IMG/VR virus record: IMGVR_UViG_3300044636_000539
Location: 1 to 55,468 of that record
Strand: one strand, 5' to 3'
Length of the DNA stretch: 55,468 nt
DNA from: a virus
The translations under genes and the position numbers were made by a program. Under the pieces are notes generated by a model, which did not search any database, was not told where the DNA came from, and worked only from the letters and a program-made list of their open reading frames with translations. How positions within the stretch are numbered: the first letter of the stretch is position 1; every line of letters starts with the position of its first letter. This document shows positions 29,641 through 39,200 of this stretch, piece by piece.

Positions 29641-30293
29641 GCGTGGCGACGACGTGGTAAGGTTTGAGGTGAAGATTGAAGGGCAAGCGGGCGAAGATCG
29701 GTCACAAAGCCCACCCAGCCAGAAACGCGGCCCTGAGAGTCGAGCAAAACGGATGCCTGGGCGTGAACCGGGATGATTTCGCCGTCCTTGGTTTGCCAAC
29801 GGTAGCGCATGTTGAACGGCCTGTGCTCCTTGACGGCACTGGTCCATTCTTCATAAACAGCGTGCTTGTCTTCGTGGTGAATCGACTGCTTCCATTGGTC
29901 GCCCGCAAGTTCTGAGAGCTGGAATCCGAGCATTTCCCGGTACATGACGTTGACGTGAATACACATCCCAAGGCTGTCAGACTGCCAAACGGCCAGCGAA
30001 AGCGTGTCCCATGTCGCCCGAGCAAGGCCGATTGTAGTGTGGAGATCGTGCCGGAGCGATTGCAGACTGGCGCGAATCTCCGCGTTCTCGGCTTTCAACT
30101 CCGCGATTCGCTGTGGAGCTTTGATGCCGTTCCAAAGCCATTTGAAGAATGCGCCAAGGCTGTGACGCCAAAGCCACACGAGGCCCGCTGCGATTGCGCC
30201 CCCGAGGGCAATCCAGTCGTTCATTTCACCCGGCTCAAGAACTCGCTCTTGGCTAGGCTCGATGGGGATAAAATGGCGTGTGGCAGTTGTCAT
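29637..30293 (-). CDS. Membrane-anchored PAS-domain protein
   Basis: The 218-residue product has a TM helix (about 26-45, WIALGGAIAAGLVWLW), a coiled coil (about 61-85, RIAELKAENAEIRASLQSLR) and a PAS domain (about 93-200). The PAS has the family phrase YREMLGFQLSELAG ... SIHHEDKHAVYEEW ... YRWQTKDGEIIPVHAQASVL ... GWVGFVTDL, close to the PAS_3 fold. There is no kinase, cyclase or other output domain. PAS domains sense small molecules, redox or light, or act as binding modules. A phage inner-membrane PAS protein among lysis-like genes is unusual. The start at 30293 is set by an ATGA overlap; an internal ATG (MNDWIALGG) is possible. Confidence 0.85.
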   Translation of the reverse strand: MTTATRHFIPIEPSQERVLEPGEMNDWIALGGAIAAGLVWLWRHSLGAFFKWLWNGIKAPQRIAELKAENAEIRASLQSLRHDLHTTIGLARATWDTLSLAVWQSDSLGMCIHVNVMYREMLGFQLSELAGDQWKQSIHHEDKHAVYEEWTSAVKEHRPFNMRYRWQTKDGEIIPVHAQASVLLDSQGRVSGWVGFVTDLRPLALQSSPQTLPRRRHA

Positions 30294-30664
30294 GCGGGAG
30301 GGTCAAAAAGGTCGAGAGCGATGAGGGCGGACCAGTCATCGGGGATAAATTCTGGCGGCAGCTTAAGTTTCAATCCTTCCGGCAGGCCAAGCTCAACGTC
30401 GTGGTCAAGACTGGTGAGTTCAGCGGTGAACTTCGGCACGTTCTCGGGCGGGATGTTGTATTGCCCCGGTTGATCTTCAACAGATGTGCCGAGTTCCAGC
30501 AAGACTTTGTCGCGCACTTCATTGAAAGACTGCGCCTCGGCAGCAAAAACCTTGTCGAATTTTGCCAGCCAGTAGCCGGTGAGAGCCGGAGAACGGACAG
30601 CCAAGACTCGCTTGAACGAGTCCTGAAACGCAGGAGATACAATGGCGGAGAGGCGGATGGTCAT
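30290..30664 (-). CDS. DUF1617-like phage protein
   Basis: The 124-residue product is helical at the start (FQDSFKRVLAVR ... GYWLAKFDKVFAAE) and has the phrase FNEVRDKVLLELG, then VPKFTAELTSLDHDVELGLP and a Pro-rich end. The plan (helix, ExRxxLLxEYG, then FxxExxxLxxxxV) recalls DUF1617-type phage proteins. It might be a chaperone for the adjacent fibre, but that is a guess. Both ends are ATGA junctions. Confidence 0.62.
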   Translation of the reverse strand: MTIRLSAIVSPAFQDSFKRVLAVRSPALTGYWLAKFDKVFAAEAQSFNEVRDKVLLELGTSVEDQPGQYNIPPENVPKFTAELTSLDHDVELGLPEGLKLKLPPEFIPDDWSALIALDLFDPPA

Positions 30665-30954
30665 CGTGGCGGGGAAAGGAGGGCTGCCTCGGCTGCGGCA
30701 ATGGCGGCAGCTTGCTTGTTGGGTGGCGCAAGAGAGACGGCCTTACCGACTCGCATGAGGTCTTCGTTTTGAGCGAGGGCGGCGCGAATCGCTGCTTCGT
30801 GGGTGGCGGCGTAGCTTTCCGCGCTGGAGGCGATAAGCGATAGCGCAACGCTTTCCGCCGTGTGGGGTGCCTGCCCTTCGGTAAGCGCCTTATTGCGATC
30901 GGCTGCTTCGGTGGCGAAGATCGCCTCTTGTTCGGGAGTGATGGTGATGTTCAT
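30661..30954 (-). CDS. Hypothetical Ala-rich protein
   Basis: The 97-residue product is Ala-rich and mostly helical (ESVALSLIASSAESYAATHE). It lies between the fibre gene (5 bp upstream) and the DUF1617-like gene, so it probably belongs to fibre assembly or is a small virion component. I recognise no domain. Confidence 0.65.
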   Translation of the reverse strand: MNITITPEQEAIFATEAADRNKALTEGQAPHTAESVALSLIASSAESYAATHEAAIRAALAQNEDLMRVGKAVSLAPPNKQAAAIAAAEAALLSPPR

Positions 30955-30958
30955 AGCG

Positions 30959-31870
30959 TTACGGGGTAGCGAGGAGGACTTTGTATTCTGTGCCGTTGAA
31001 CTTCATTCGCACTGAATGCGTCGAGGCGACACCAATGTCGGCGCTAGCGGCGGTCGAGATGGCAAGCAATCCCGTCCCCGCTGTCGTCAACCCAAGGTCG
31101 ATGTCGTCAGCCCCCGTGCCCGCCGTTTGGCAGACGATACCCATCGTGGTCGATGTCGTGGTGAGCGCGAGGCGGACGTAGTTACTGGCATCGGTGTAAG
31201 TGCCGTAGATGCGGAAAGTGTTGGCGGACGTATTGCGCCGACCGAGTGCAAGTGTTTCAGCCGCACCGTCGCGTCCGATAGCAACGTCGTCGGATGCGCC
31301 CATGCGTAGAGCAGGACCGTCAAGACGCAGGTAGGTGTTACTCGCAATGAAGTTGCCGGATAGTTGGAGCGAGCTTGTGCCACCTTGAAGGATGCCCGCC
31401 GAGTCAATCGCCCAGCGCAGAGTGCCAGCAACCGAGAAGTTGATGCCGCTCGAAGCTGAATAGATACCCGTTCCTGCTGTGCCGAAGTTCAAGGCTGTTG
31501 CCGCTGCGCTACCGACTGGTAGTGACAGTGCCCCCGTCATGGTGTCGCCATCAAGGCGGACCATGCCAGCGGTCCAAGCGGAGCCGTTGTGGAGTTGCAG
31601 GCGTGCGGCGGTCGTGTTCCAGATAGCCATGCCCGCCTGTGGCGACGCGATGGCGTCACGCTGAACGGTGGTGAGGTTGTTCAGCCGAATCCCGGCATGC
31701 GTGGTGCCGCTAAAATTGATTAGTCCAGTAAAAGTATCCCCCGTGGCAGTAGCCTTTAAACTTAACGCTGTCATCATATCCGCGTTTAAGTCGGTCGTGT
31801 TGGCGATGCTGCCATTTGTGGCGATGCCACCTCCAGAGCTGCCAAGTTTAATATCAAGAGAGCCAGTCAT
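30959..31870 (-). CDS. Tail fibre-like protein
   Basis: The 303-residue product is low in charge and rich in Thr/Gly/Ala/Ser. It has repeated fibre phrases: GDTFTGLINFSGTTHAGIRL, then QAGMAIWNTTAARLQLHNGS, and GTGIYSASSGINFSVAGTLR. The middle (ALGRRNTSANTFRIYGTYTD) reads like a beta-helix or triple-stranded shaft. There is no peptidase or endosialidase motif and no intramolecular chaperone. It most likely forms part of the host-recognition fibre. Confidence 0.78.
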   Translation of the reverse strand: MTGSLDIKLGSSGGGIATNGSIANTTDLNADMMTALSLKATATGDTFTGLINFSGTTHAGIRLNNLTTVQRDAIASPQAGMAIWNTTAARLQLHNGSAWTAGMVRLDGDTMTGALSLPVGSAAATALNFGTAGTGIYSASSGINFSVAGTLRWAIDSAGILQGGTSSLQLSGNFIASNTYLRLDGPALRMGASDDVAIGRDGAAETLALGRRNTSANTFRIYGTYTDASNYVRLALTTTSTTMGIVCQTAGTGADDIDLGLTTAGTGLLAISTAASADIGVASTHSVRMKFNGTEYKVLLATP

Positions 31871-31874
31871 AGTG

Positions 31875-32177
31875 TTAGCGGGTCAGGATTTCGTAGCCGA
31901 CGCCGGATGTAATGGCTCCGCCGCTGTTTTGGTAAATGAACACGCCAAGCTCGCTCGTGAGGGGGCGCGAAAAGTAATGCGTGACGTAATTGGGTGCCGC
32001 AGTCGTTCCACCAGGGAGCGGAATACCGAGCGTGGCACCACTTGCACCAGCAGCGCCACCCATGCGGAAGCGTAAATCGGCGGCGTTTTCATTCCAGAGA
32101 ATGAATCCTGCCGCATTGGTTGGCGCAGTAAATGCCTGCGTGCTAGCGGCGTTAGTAAGAGAAGCGACGGCGGGCAT
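31875..32177 (-). CDS. Small virion or fibre-associated protein
   Basis: The 100-residue product starts at MPAVASLTNAASTQAFTAP and is beta-rich with the phrase GFILWNENAADLRFRMGGAA. This resembles surface-decoration or fibre-tip proteins. The frame is open further upstream, but the ATG at 32177 begins the compact domain. It is directly upstream of the fibre gene (4 bp). Confidence 0.62.
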   Translation of the reverse strand: MPAVASLTNAASTQAFTAPTNAAGFILWNENAADLRFRMGGAAGASGATLGIPLPGGTTAAPNYVTHYFSRPLTSELGVFIYQNSGGAITSGVGYEILTR

Positions 32178-32220
32178 AGTGGGGAAGAGTTGGCGGATTA
32201 TGAGGGTTGAGCGGGAAAAG

Positions 32221-32541
32221 TCAAACGGAGGTAGGAGCGGGAGTTTCCGCAAAAGCGGACAAATCCTTGTGGAGGGACTTGGCATCGCGCCAACGGGAGA
32301 TGTGAACGGCCATTTTTGCGAGGTCATTCAGCGGGGTTAGCTTGTCATCAAACAGTACGTTCTCGGCATCTTCGATAAGCCCCGTTAAATAGCCTTTCTC
32401 GCCAAGCATGACACGTTGGAAAGCCGGGGAAGAGCAAAGGCTGGTGAGTTCCGCGATTCGTGCCGCTGCTTCGCGATTATGCCGCTCCTGCTGCTGCTTG
32501 AGGGCTTCCTGCTTTTTGGCGATTTCGTTGTGGTCTTCCAT
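32221..32541 (-). CDS. Coiled-coil hypothetical protein after the portal
   Basis: The 106-residue product has a basic/Gln-rich helix (KKQEALKQQQERHNREAAAR) followed by a more globular part (GYLTGLIEDAENVLFDDKLT, ISRWRDAKSLHKDL). Its ATG lies 3 bases after the portal stop, so it is coupled to the portal. It may help portal or internal protein assembly; no family is known to me. Confidence 0.65.
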   Translation of the reverse strand: MEDHNEIAKKQEALKQQQERHNREAAARIAELTSLCSSPAFQRVMLGEKGYLTGLIEDAENVLFDDKLTPLNDLAKMAVHISRWRDAKSLHKDLSAFAETPAPTSV

Positions 32542-32543
32542 GA

Positions 32544-34736
32544 TTATGCGACGGGTTCTTGTTGTGCGGGCATCATCTCACCGCCTGCATCTGGAGGTAG
32601 CGGTTGACCATCCGGGCCAACGGGCGGCATCATGGCAGCTTCCATCTCAGCCATTGCATCGTCAATCTTCTCCAGTGCTCCGGCTGGGTCGTTGTGGTCG
32701 AGAGCTTGCAACATGCCCAAATAGCTATCATTCTGAGCCTTGCGAAGTGGCGCAGGTAACTTGGAATACTCATCAAGGAGCACTTTCACGTTTTGCTGCG
32801 TGGCTATGATCTGCGTGCTTCGCGACTTTGTGCGGACCACTTTGATAGCCGAGCGGGCTTTCCGTCCCTTGAGTCCGGCGAGCATCTGCATGACGAGCGT
32901 AGATTCCTTCACGGGCGCTGGCACGACGGCAACCGGCATAGCAGGATCGCCAGCCATTTCAGGCGCAACGGGCATCGGTTGCGGTTCCGGCTGAACGACG
33001 GCCCCGGCCAGCAACTCCTCAAGCTGGAGAAGGTCAGGATTGCGAACTTCAAGTTCCGTCCATGTTTCGAGAAGATCGTCAATTCCCTTCGTGATTTCGT
33101 CCTCCAAGTCGTCGTTCGCAATGGTCTTGGTCTTGTCGAGGATTTGCAGGCCGCCGAGAGTTTGAGCGGCATCAAGATTGGATGCCTCCGCCTCGCCCGG
33201 TGTGAGCATGCCGCCGCGTGATGTGAGGGCTTGCATGTTCTTTTCTAGGCAGCTTTCGATTTCCCGCGTTTGTGCCTGCACAGTAATGACTTCCAGAACG
33301 TCTTTGCCGGTGGCGTTACCAACTCTGCGGAATGCGGATGGACTGCGGAAAGACAGCGGAATCCCCGCTTTGCCCTCTTCGGTCATGTTGGGGTTTTCGA
33401 GAAGAATGTTGCCGCTCTTGGCTTTTTCGATGGAGAGGCGGCAAAGATCGCCGTCCACTTCTTCGCAAAGGTCCATGTGCTCCTCGAAGTGCCCCGTTCC
33501 CCACCAACGGCCCTCGACTTGGCGAGTCCTGATGCAGCCGTAAGGGTGCTTTCGCCCTTCGCCAAGGTTGAGTTCGTCCACTGGCCCATACCAGACCGGC
33601 CAAGCGTTTTCGACATCAAGGAGCATCATCAAATCCTGACGGCGACGTTTCCCGGAGGCGATTTTGACGGATGCGCCCGATTCGTCCATGGATGGGTCCC
33701 AGCGGAACCAAAATTCAGCGTAGTGATTGCGGCCTAGTGCGCCAGGGTCGGTGACTTCCTGCTTCCCTTCCTGCAATTCGCCTTTCACAAGCTGCGGCTG
33801 CAAGTGCTCCGTCTTGGCTCCCATGCTGCTCCCTTGGTGGAATTGGTCGTAGTATTCCTGCGCGGCTGGTGTCAGGAGATGATTCGGCAGCGTGTCGAAA
33901 AGGTCATCTACCTTCATTTCATACTCGTGGCCCTTCACTTCGGCGGCATCGAGGCTCTTGGCGTAGATGCTGGCAAAGAAATCACCCCAGAACGGGAAAG
34001 TCAGGTCGCATCCGCTTGGTTGCGCGGTGGTGATGAGCATTTCATAGGCTTGGTCACTGAGCGGGTAAGGCGTTCTCGCCACTTGGCGGATAACCTTCGG
34101 ATCGCGCATCAAGAACTCGCGTGTCGGATCGTCCGGCAAAACAAGCCAGAGGTCGAACTCTGTCACGACTTCACCCCGGCTGTCTTTGACGACTTTGCGC
34201 TCGCCATCCAGCATCACACGGGCTTTCCGCAGAACTCGCTCGGTTGTCCGGTTCGGAACGGCTCGATAGATGGACTCGCCACGAATGAGCGTTGCCCGGA
34301 TGCCGTCATTGACGATCATCTCGTCAAGGCGCTGGTCGGCGGCTCGCATCTGGAAATATCGCTCGGATGGCTTCAAAGCAGGGTGCCCGTCCTCTACTCC
34401 CTCGGGAGCGACGGCAAACCATCGGCCCGTATAGTCGCGGGACATGCGAGCCTTGTTTTGGTTCGTGAAAACCTTGCACATATTCCACGTCAAATTCCTA
34501 TTACGAAACACATTCGTGCTAGGATCGCTAAGTCGATCACGGTAATCGTTGTTATATCGCGCCGTGGCGATAGCTCTTCGCCACATCCATGAATCTCTTG
34601 TATATTGGCCTGGTCCAATATGACCTCGCTCTAGTTTGATAGCAGCAAGGGAGTTGACACAAAAAGCAATCAGCTCTTGCTCTCGGGCACCTGATAGCCT
34701 GAGACTTGACTGCACGATTACTTTAGGTTCTGACAT
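32544..34736 (-). CDS. Portal protein
   Basis: The 730-residue product is a podovirus-type portal. It has an N-terminal wing (RNLTWNMCKVFTNQNKARMS), a clip/stem region around AEFWFRWDPSMDESGASVKI and a helical C-terminus (AQTLGGLQILDKTKTIANDD ... LLDEYSKLPAPLRKAQNDSY). The last ~60 residues are Pro/Gly/Met-rich (PPVGPDGQPLPPDAGG). A dodecameric ring of this protein forms the DNA channel at one vertex. The first ~90 codons are less GC-rich than the rest, matching a low-GC island around the HNH gene next door. This suggests the 5' end was replaced when the HNH element entered. Confidence 0.85.
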   Translation of the reverse strand: MSEPKVIVQSSLRLSGAREQELIAFCVNSLAAIKLERGHIGPGQYTRDSWMWRRAIATARYNNDYRDRLSDPSTNVFRNRNLTWNMCKVFTNQNKARMSRDYTGRWFAVAPEGVEDGHPALKPSERYFQMRAADQRLDEMIVNDGIRATLIRGESIYRAVPNRTTERVLRKARVMLDGERKVVKDSRGEVVTEFDLWLVLPDDPTREFLMRDPKVIRQVARTPYPLSDQAYEMLITTAQPSGCDLTFPFWGDFFASIYAKSLDAAEVKGHEYEMKVDDLFDTLPNHLLTPAAQEYYDQFHQGSSMGAKTEHLQPQLVKGELQEGKQEVTDPGALGRNHYAEFWFRWDPSMDESGASVKIASGKRRRQDLMMLLDVENAWPVWYGPVDELNLGEGRKHPYGCIRTRQVEGRWWGTGHFEEHMDLCEEVDGDLCRLSIEKAKSGNILLENPNMTEEGKAGIPLSFRSPSAFRRVGNATGKDVLEVITVQAQTREIESCLEKNMQALTSRGGMLTPGEAEASNLDAAQTLGGLQILDKTKTIANDDLEDEITKGIDDLLETWTELEVRNPDLLQLEELLAGAVVQPEPQPMPVAPEMAGDPAMPVAVVPAPVKESTLVMQMLAGLKGRKARSAIKVVRTKSRSTQIIATQQNVKVLLDEYSKLPAPLRKAQNDSYLGMLQALDHNDPAGALEKIDDAMAEMEAAMMPPVGPDGQPLPPDAGGEMMPAQQEPVA

Positions 34737-34773
34737 AACGGTTGATCCTTGAAAAGGCTGGTTTATTTTGGGT

Positions 34774-34806
34774 GCATCGCCGTCCTCGTCAAAGGAGCGG
34801 CGATGC
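34774..34806 (+). other. Hairpin upstream of the HNH homing gene
   Basis: GCATCGCCG (34774-34782) pairs with CGGCGATGC (34798-34806). The helix continues with TCCT/AGGA around a CGTCAA loop, one G being bulged, so 13 pairs in all. It lies between the portal start and the HNH start and precedes the HNH ATG by 22 bases on the plus strand. Hairpins before phage homing genes can limit their expression to late transcripts, but here only the structure is visible. Confidence 0.55.
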
Positions 34807-34828
34807 TAACCTCAATCCATGCACTACC

Positions 34829-35509
34829 ATGAACGAAGCTACTCAAACCGTGCCACGCGCACCCAAGGAAATCAAGTTTACTGAGAAGAATCTCAGGAAC
34901 TTCTGGAAGAAAGTGAATAAAAACGGCCCCACGATGCCGCACATGAAAACACCATGTTGGCCTTGGGTGGCTTTCAGAAAGAAATGCGGATACGGCAGAT
35001 TTCTTTTAAAAGGCAAATCGTTCTTAGCTCATCGCATCGCGTGGACGCTTACAAACGGCCAAATCCCACACGACGGCAGCTATCACGGCCTTTGCGTCTG
35101 CCACCGCTGCGATAATCCTTCATGCGTGAATCCGGCGCATTTATTTCTCGGGACGCATAAGGACAATATGGCTGATATGGCAGTCAAGGGTCGCAAGGTG
35201 GTAGCTCGCGGCGATAATCACCCCGCTCGCTTACATCCTGAGCGCCTAGCTCGCGGAAGCAAGCATGGCTCCCATCTGCACCCTGAAAGATGGTCACGCG
35301 GCAACAATCATTACACTCGGCTCCATCCTGAACTCGTGCTACGAGGGGAGGCGCAAGGGAGTTCAAAACTTACCGCATCTCAAGTTATCGAGATTCGCGC
35401 ACTCCATGCAACTGGTAAAACGACGTATCCTAAACTCGGTGCGCAGTTCGGCGTGGACCGCTCGCTTATTGGCCTCATCGTTCGCCGCAAAATCTGGAAG
35501 CACATTTAA
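34829..35509 (+). CDS. HNH homing endonuclease
   Basis: The 226-residue product is a plus-strand gene between leftward structural genes. The nuclease core is [18 protein letters not shown], then [20 protein letters not shown], the typical HNH_3 signature (His, Asn, His). A DNA-binding tail follows with three repeats of the type RLHPERxxRG (about 128-180), then a helix-turn-helix ([17 protein letters not shown]). Such free-standing enzymes cut an empty site and spread by repair. The ATG at 34829 is chosen because it begins the folded region; the frame is open upstream. Its own GC is lower than that of the neighbours. Confidence 0.9.
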   Translation: MNEATQTVPRAPKEIKFTEKNLRNFWKKVNKNGPTMPHMKTPCWPWVAFRKKCGYGRFLLKGKSFLAHRIAWTLTNGQIPHDGSYHGLCVCHRCDNPSCVNPAHLFLGTHKDNMADMAVKGRKVVARGDNHPARLHPERLARGSKHGSHLHPERWSRGNNHYTRLHPELVLRGEAQGSSKLTASQVIEIRALHATGKTTYPKLGAQFGVDRSLIGLIVRRKIWKHI

Positions 35510-35517
35510 GACGCTGT

Positions 35518-36189
35518 TCATTTGCCGCCGTAGTTCAGGCGTTTCCGCGCTTTTTTTCTGGCTTCAACAAGAGTGTCGGTTACTACATTGGAAGCAATAT
35601 TTCCAATTTTGGAATTACCGGGGATAAGCAATTCGCCAATAGCTCCAGGAATGCTTTTATTGTCACCGTAGTGCTGGGCCGCTGAGATTACCCTGTTGGC
35701 AATAACTTTTCCTTTAGACGGGCCGCTTAACAATAAGTCAGGAGCCATACCCAATACTTTAGCGGTCGTTTTTTCTGCATTGTTTAACTTGGGCTGGATG
35801 TATCTGCTGTTGTCGTCCGCAACGGCGATTGTCAGGTCGGCGGCGGATTTTATCTTGTTTGTAGCTCCAATAGTTTGTTTGGAATGTTGATGAGCATTGG
35901 CAATGGCATCCTTTTTCACTTGTTCTTGGTCGCCAGTTAATACTTCCTTGGCTCTCGCCCATGTTTCACGCCATCCTGATGGCTGTTTTGTTCCACCACC
36001 TTCTTTTGCTTTTTCAGCATCTTTGCGCTTGTATTCCATCGCCTTACTAACTGGTTGCGCGAGAGATTTCCCCATCTGGGATGCGCCTTCTGCGGTAGTT
36101 AGTAACGCGCTTTCAAGCATTCTAGTTCCCAAACTCTTTTTTTGAGCAGGTTTAATGGAATTGGCAATTTTTGGCAATGGGATAGGCAT
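35518..36189 (-). CDS. Probable virion or ejection-associated protein
   Basis: The 223-residue product is Lys/Ala-rich and helical (VSKAMEYKRKDAEKAKEGGG, KKDAIANAHQHSKQTIGATN), with a Gly/Ile-rich C-terminal part and the end LVEARKKARKRLNYGGK. That end resembles the end of the megaprotein, LIEARKNLRYGVKN. It lies directly between the HNH gene and the megaprotein stop (12 bp) and is low in GC. Shared C-terminal peptides suggest the two proteins are handled by the same assembly machinery. I know no family for it. Confidence 0.68.
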   Translation of the reverse strand: MPIPLPKIANSIKPAQKKSLGTRMLESALLTTAEGASQMGKSLAQPVSKAMEYKRKDAEKAKEGGGTKQPSGWRETWARAKEVLTGDQEQVKKDAIANAHQHSKQTIGATNKIKSAADLTIAVADDNSRYIQPKLNNAEKTTAKVLGMAPDLLLSGPSKGKVIANRVISAAQHYGDNKSIPGAIGELLIPGNSKIGNIASNVVTDTLVEARKKARKRLNYGGK

Positions 36190-36201
36190 ATATTTATTGG
36201 T

Positions 36202-39200
36202 TTAATTTTTAACTCCATAGCGTAGATTCTTCCGCGCTTCAATAAGCCGTGCCTTCGCTCTCTCGGCTGCATCGTCCACACTTGAAGCGGGACGCGGCGG
36301 AGTGCTTGGAATTGGCATTGTGGGCGCTGGCGACGGCTTCGCGGGCGGTGTCGAAGGCGCTGCGGCTGGCGTTGTGGTGCCGAAACGCTCCTCGCGGCCC
36401 ATGGAGCCGCGCACGGACTTGATGGCGTTGGTCCGAACCTCTTTGATCGCGTCGATCATCTGCGGCGTGACCGGCTTACCTGGACGCCAACCAGCCGCCA
36501 TTAGTTTTCTCCCGGCGTAGTCGGAAAACTTCTGGCCGATTTCCTGTTCAAACTTAGTGATTTTGGCCGGGTCTTTGAGGGGAACCTGCTGCATCTTGCC
36601 GTCCACTTTCGGGCCGTAAACGTAAAGGTCTGCTTTCGTGAGCGGGTCGGGATTCCATTGCTGGTCCGGGTTGGCGGTGTTCCACTTCTTGAGCGCGGCG
36701 TCGAAAAGCTCCGTGCTGGGCTTCGATGCCACCGGGAACAGAACGCGAGTGACGGCATTTCCGCCTCGCTGGACCGGCTGCCCGGCCTCGTTGACTTTGG
36801 GCTGACCAATGCCGAGCGAGCGGGAAAGCTCCGATTCGGCCTTTTTGGCGTCGGCGATTTCGTCTTGGCTGAGACGGTAGGGCTGGCGGATCAAATTTGG
36901 AATCGCGCCATTCATCAAGTTTTTCATCAAGATGTCTTTGCCGGAGAAGTTGTTGCTTCCAGCGTCTTCGATGAACTGTAAAACGCCAGAGACGCCTTGC
37001 AGGAATGTCTTTTCCTTCGCCTGCGCGAGAACGTGCCGCATCATGGAACCAGCGAGCTTGTCGGTTGTGCGGTTTTCGGGCTGGAATCGCGTCCATTCTT
37101 TGAACTCGCGAGCACCATCAACCAGCGTGGAGAGAGCCAACGCGATAGGCTCATAACGCCCGTAGGCAAACTGTATGGGTTTGTCCAGCTTCTCACCTGT
37201 GAGCGGGTTCTTGCGGATGATGATGAGGTTAGAACCACCTTCCTGCCGGAGCTGGGAGGCGCGTTCACCGGCATTCGCGACACCAAACGGGCGGGAACCC
37301 GTGATTTCGATGGCCTTTTGGTTGTCGTCGTCGTCACCTTCGGACATTCCCATGACGATGAACCAAAGGGCCGTTGCCATGACGGACTCGGACACGTCTT
37401 TGACCATCGCGCCTTCGCGGTAGGATCGGAACTCGTTTTTATCGCCCTTGATGGCGTAGTAACCCGATTTGCCGAGGCGATAGAGCAGCATTCCGGCGCT
37501 TCCACCGGCCTTGCGGATACCGGCGCGGTAAATATTGGTCGGAGTGCGGACGAAGGGGAGCAGGTAGCGCATGAGGCCACCCACGAATTTAGCCCGTTTG
37601 AGCGCATTCGTGACGCCTTCAACGGCCTTTGTGACATCGTTTTCGTCCTGGAATGTGAGTTCCACGGCCTTCTCGAAAGCGTGCTGCCACGACTCGGAGC
37701 CGTGCGTTGCAATCTGAGACGCCATGAAGTTTGTCAAAGCCGCGCCCGCCAAGCCCTGTTTCTTGCCGAGTCGATACGCCATCGCGGCGCTTTCGGCGTG
37801 CATAATGAGCGTCTTGGCAAAAGCATCCTGGGCGACAAGGAAGCGGCCCGGAACGCGAACATAGCGGCCAAGGGTGCCGCCGATGGAAGGGCGGATGCCT
37901 CCTACCTTGTCGAGGTTGCCGCCCTGGAACATGACCGTGACGGGCTTATCGAGGTATTGATGCTCTACCGGGTCCGCTTCCGTGTCCCATGCGAGGGCGA
38001 AGTTGCGCAGGGCTGGCATGATGCCTTTGAAGAAACCGGCCCAAACGTGCCTGAACTCGCCAAACTGCGGGGCGTTGGGATTGCGGATTGCCACGTTTGC
38101 GGTCGCTTCCGAGAACCACTGCGGCCCATAGGCCCATGCGGTCGAAAGCAGGTTAGAAGCCGTGTTGACGACGTGCGTTTGAGGGCCGGAAAGAATGCCG
38201 TTGATCCAGTATTCATAAGCCTTATCGAGCCTTGTGGCCTCGCGGGTAGAAAGCTCGCGGGCGACACGATACACCTGCTTCCAATCGGCGGGATTGTAGG
38301 GAACGAACACCTTCACGTTCTGACCGTTCTTTCCTTTGGCGGTCGCAGCATGCAGGCTCATGGCGTTACGCTGGCCTTTTGTCGGAATTGAGGCGTTTAG
38401 GATGGCCTGAATCTGTGCCGCCACGGCTGCGGCGCTGGGCGTGCCTTTTGCCACCATGCCGCCAAGCGGTGCCGTTGGAGAGGCGCGGAGGGGTCCGCCC
38501 ATCTCGCTGATGATGCGCTTACCCCACTGGATGAACTTGCTGAACGTGTTACCCTTGCCGACCTCTTTAGCCGTCAACTGCTTGGCGACGACGTTGCGGA
38601 AGTGCTCCGCTGTGTTGCTCACTTCGGCGACCGTGAGGCCGGTTTCCTTCGCGATGGCGTTGTCGGAGTAGCCTCGAACGCTCATTTCAATGGCCTTTTT
38701 GTGTGCCGCCGACTGCTGGGACAGGTGAACGCGAGCAAGGCCAAGAATAGCCTCCTGCATGGCGAAACGGTCATCCACGGACAAGAACAGGTCCGTTTGA
38801 GTCAGGCCGTTGCGCTTCAAGATGGCGTCCACCTTGGCGTCATCCTCGCGGGCGAGTTCTTCCATGACCTCGTTTTGATCCTTGCGAGCCTGGGCTTTCT
38901 CAAGCTCACGCTGGGCACGTTCGCGTTGAAGCGTGTCTTGTGTCGAGGCGAGGCGGCGCTTGAGTTCCTTGATGGCCGCGAGCTTTTCGGCTCCTGACCA
39001 CACGTTGACGAGTCTTTCACGCACCGTCTTGGAACTTGGCGAGAGGATATTCCGCATTGCGTTATCAAGGCGCTGTTGCGGCGTCTCGACCTTATCGACA
39101 CGAGAGCCGAGCTTGCGGGCTGTCTCGCTGGCCTCGCGCATATCGGCCATAAAGAGCAGTTTGGCCTTTGTGCGGCTGGCAGGATTGTCGTTGCCGTCGA

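Noticed and set aside
36997-38391. A 464-codon plus-strand frame opposite the megaprotein end
   Set aside because: Its protein reads like a complement of conserved megaprotein domains and shows no recognisable motif. High GC keeps antisense frames open here.
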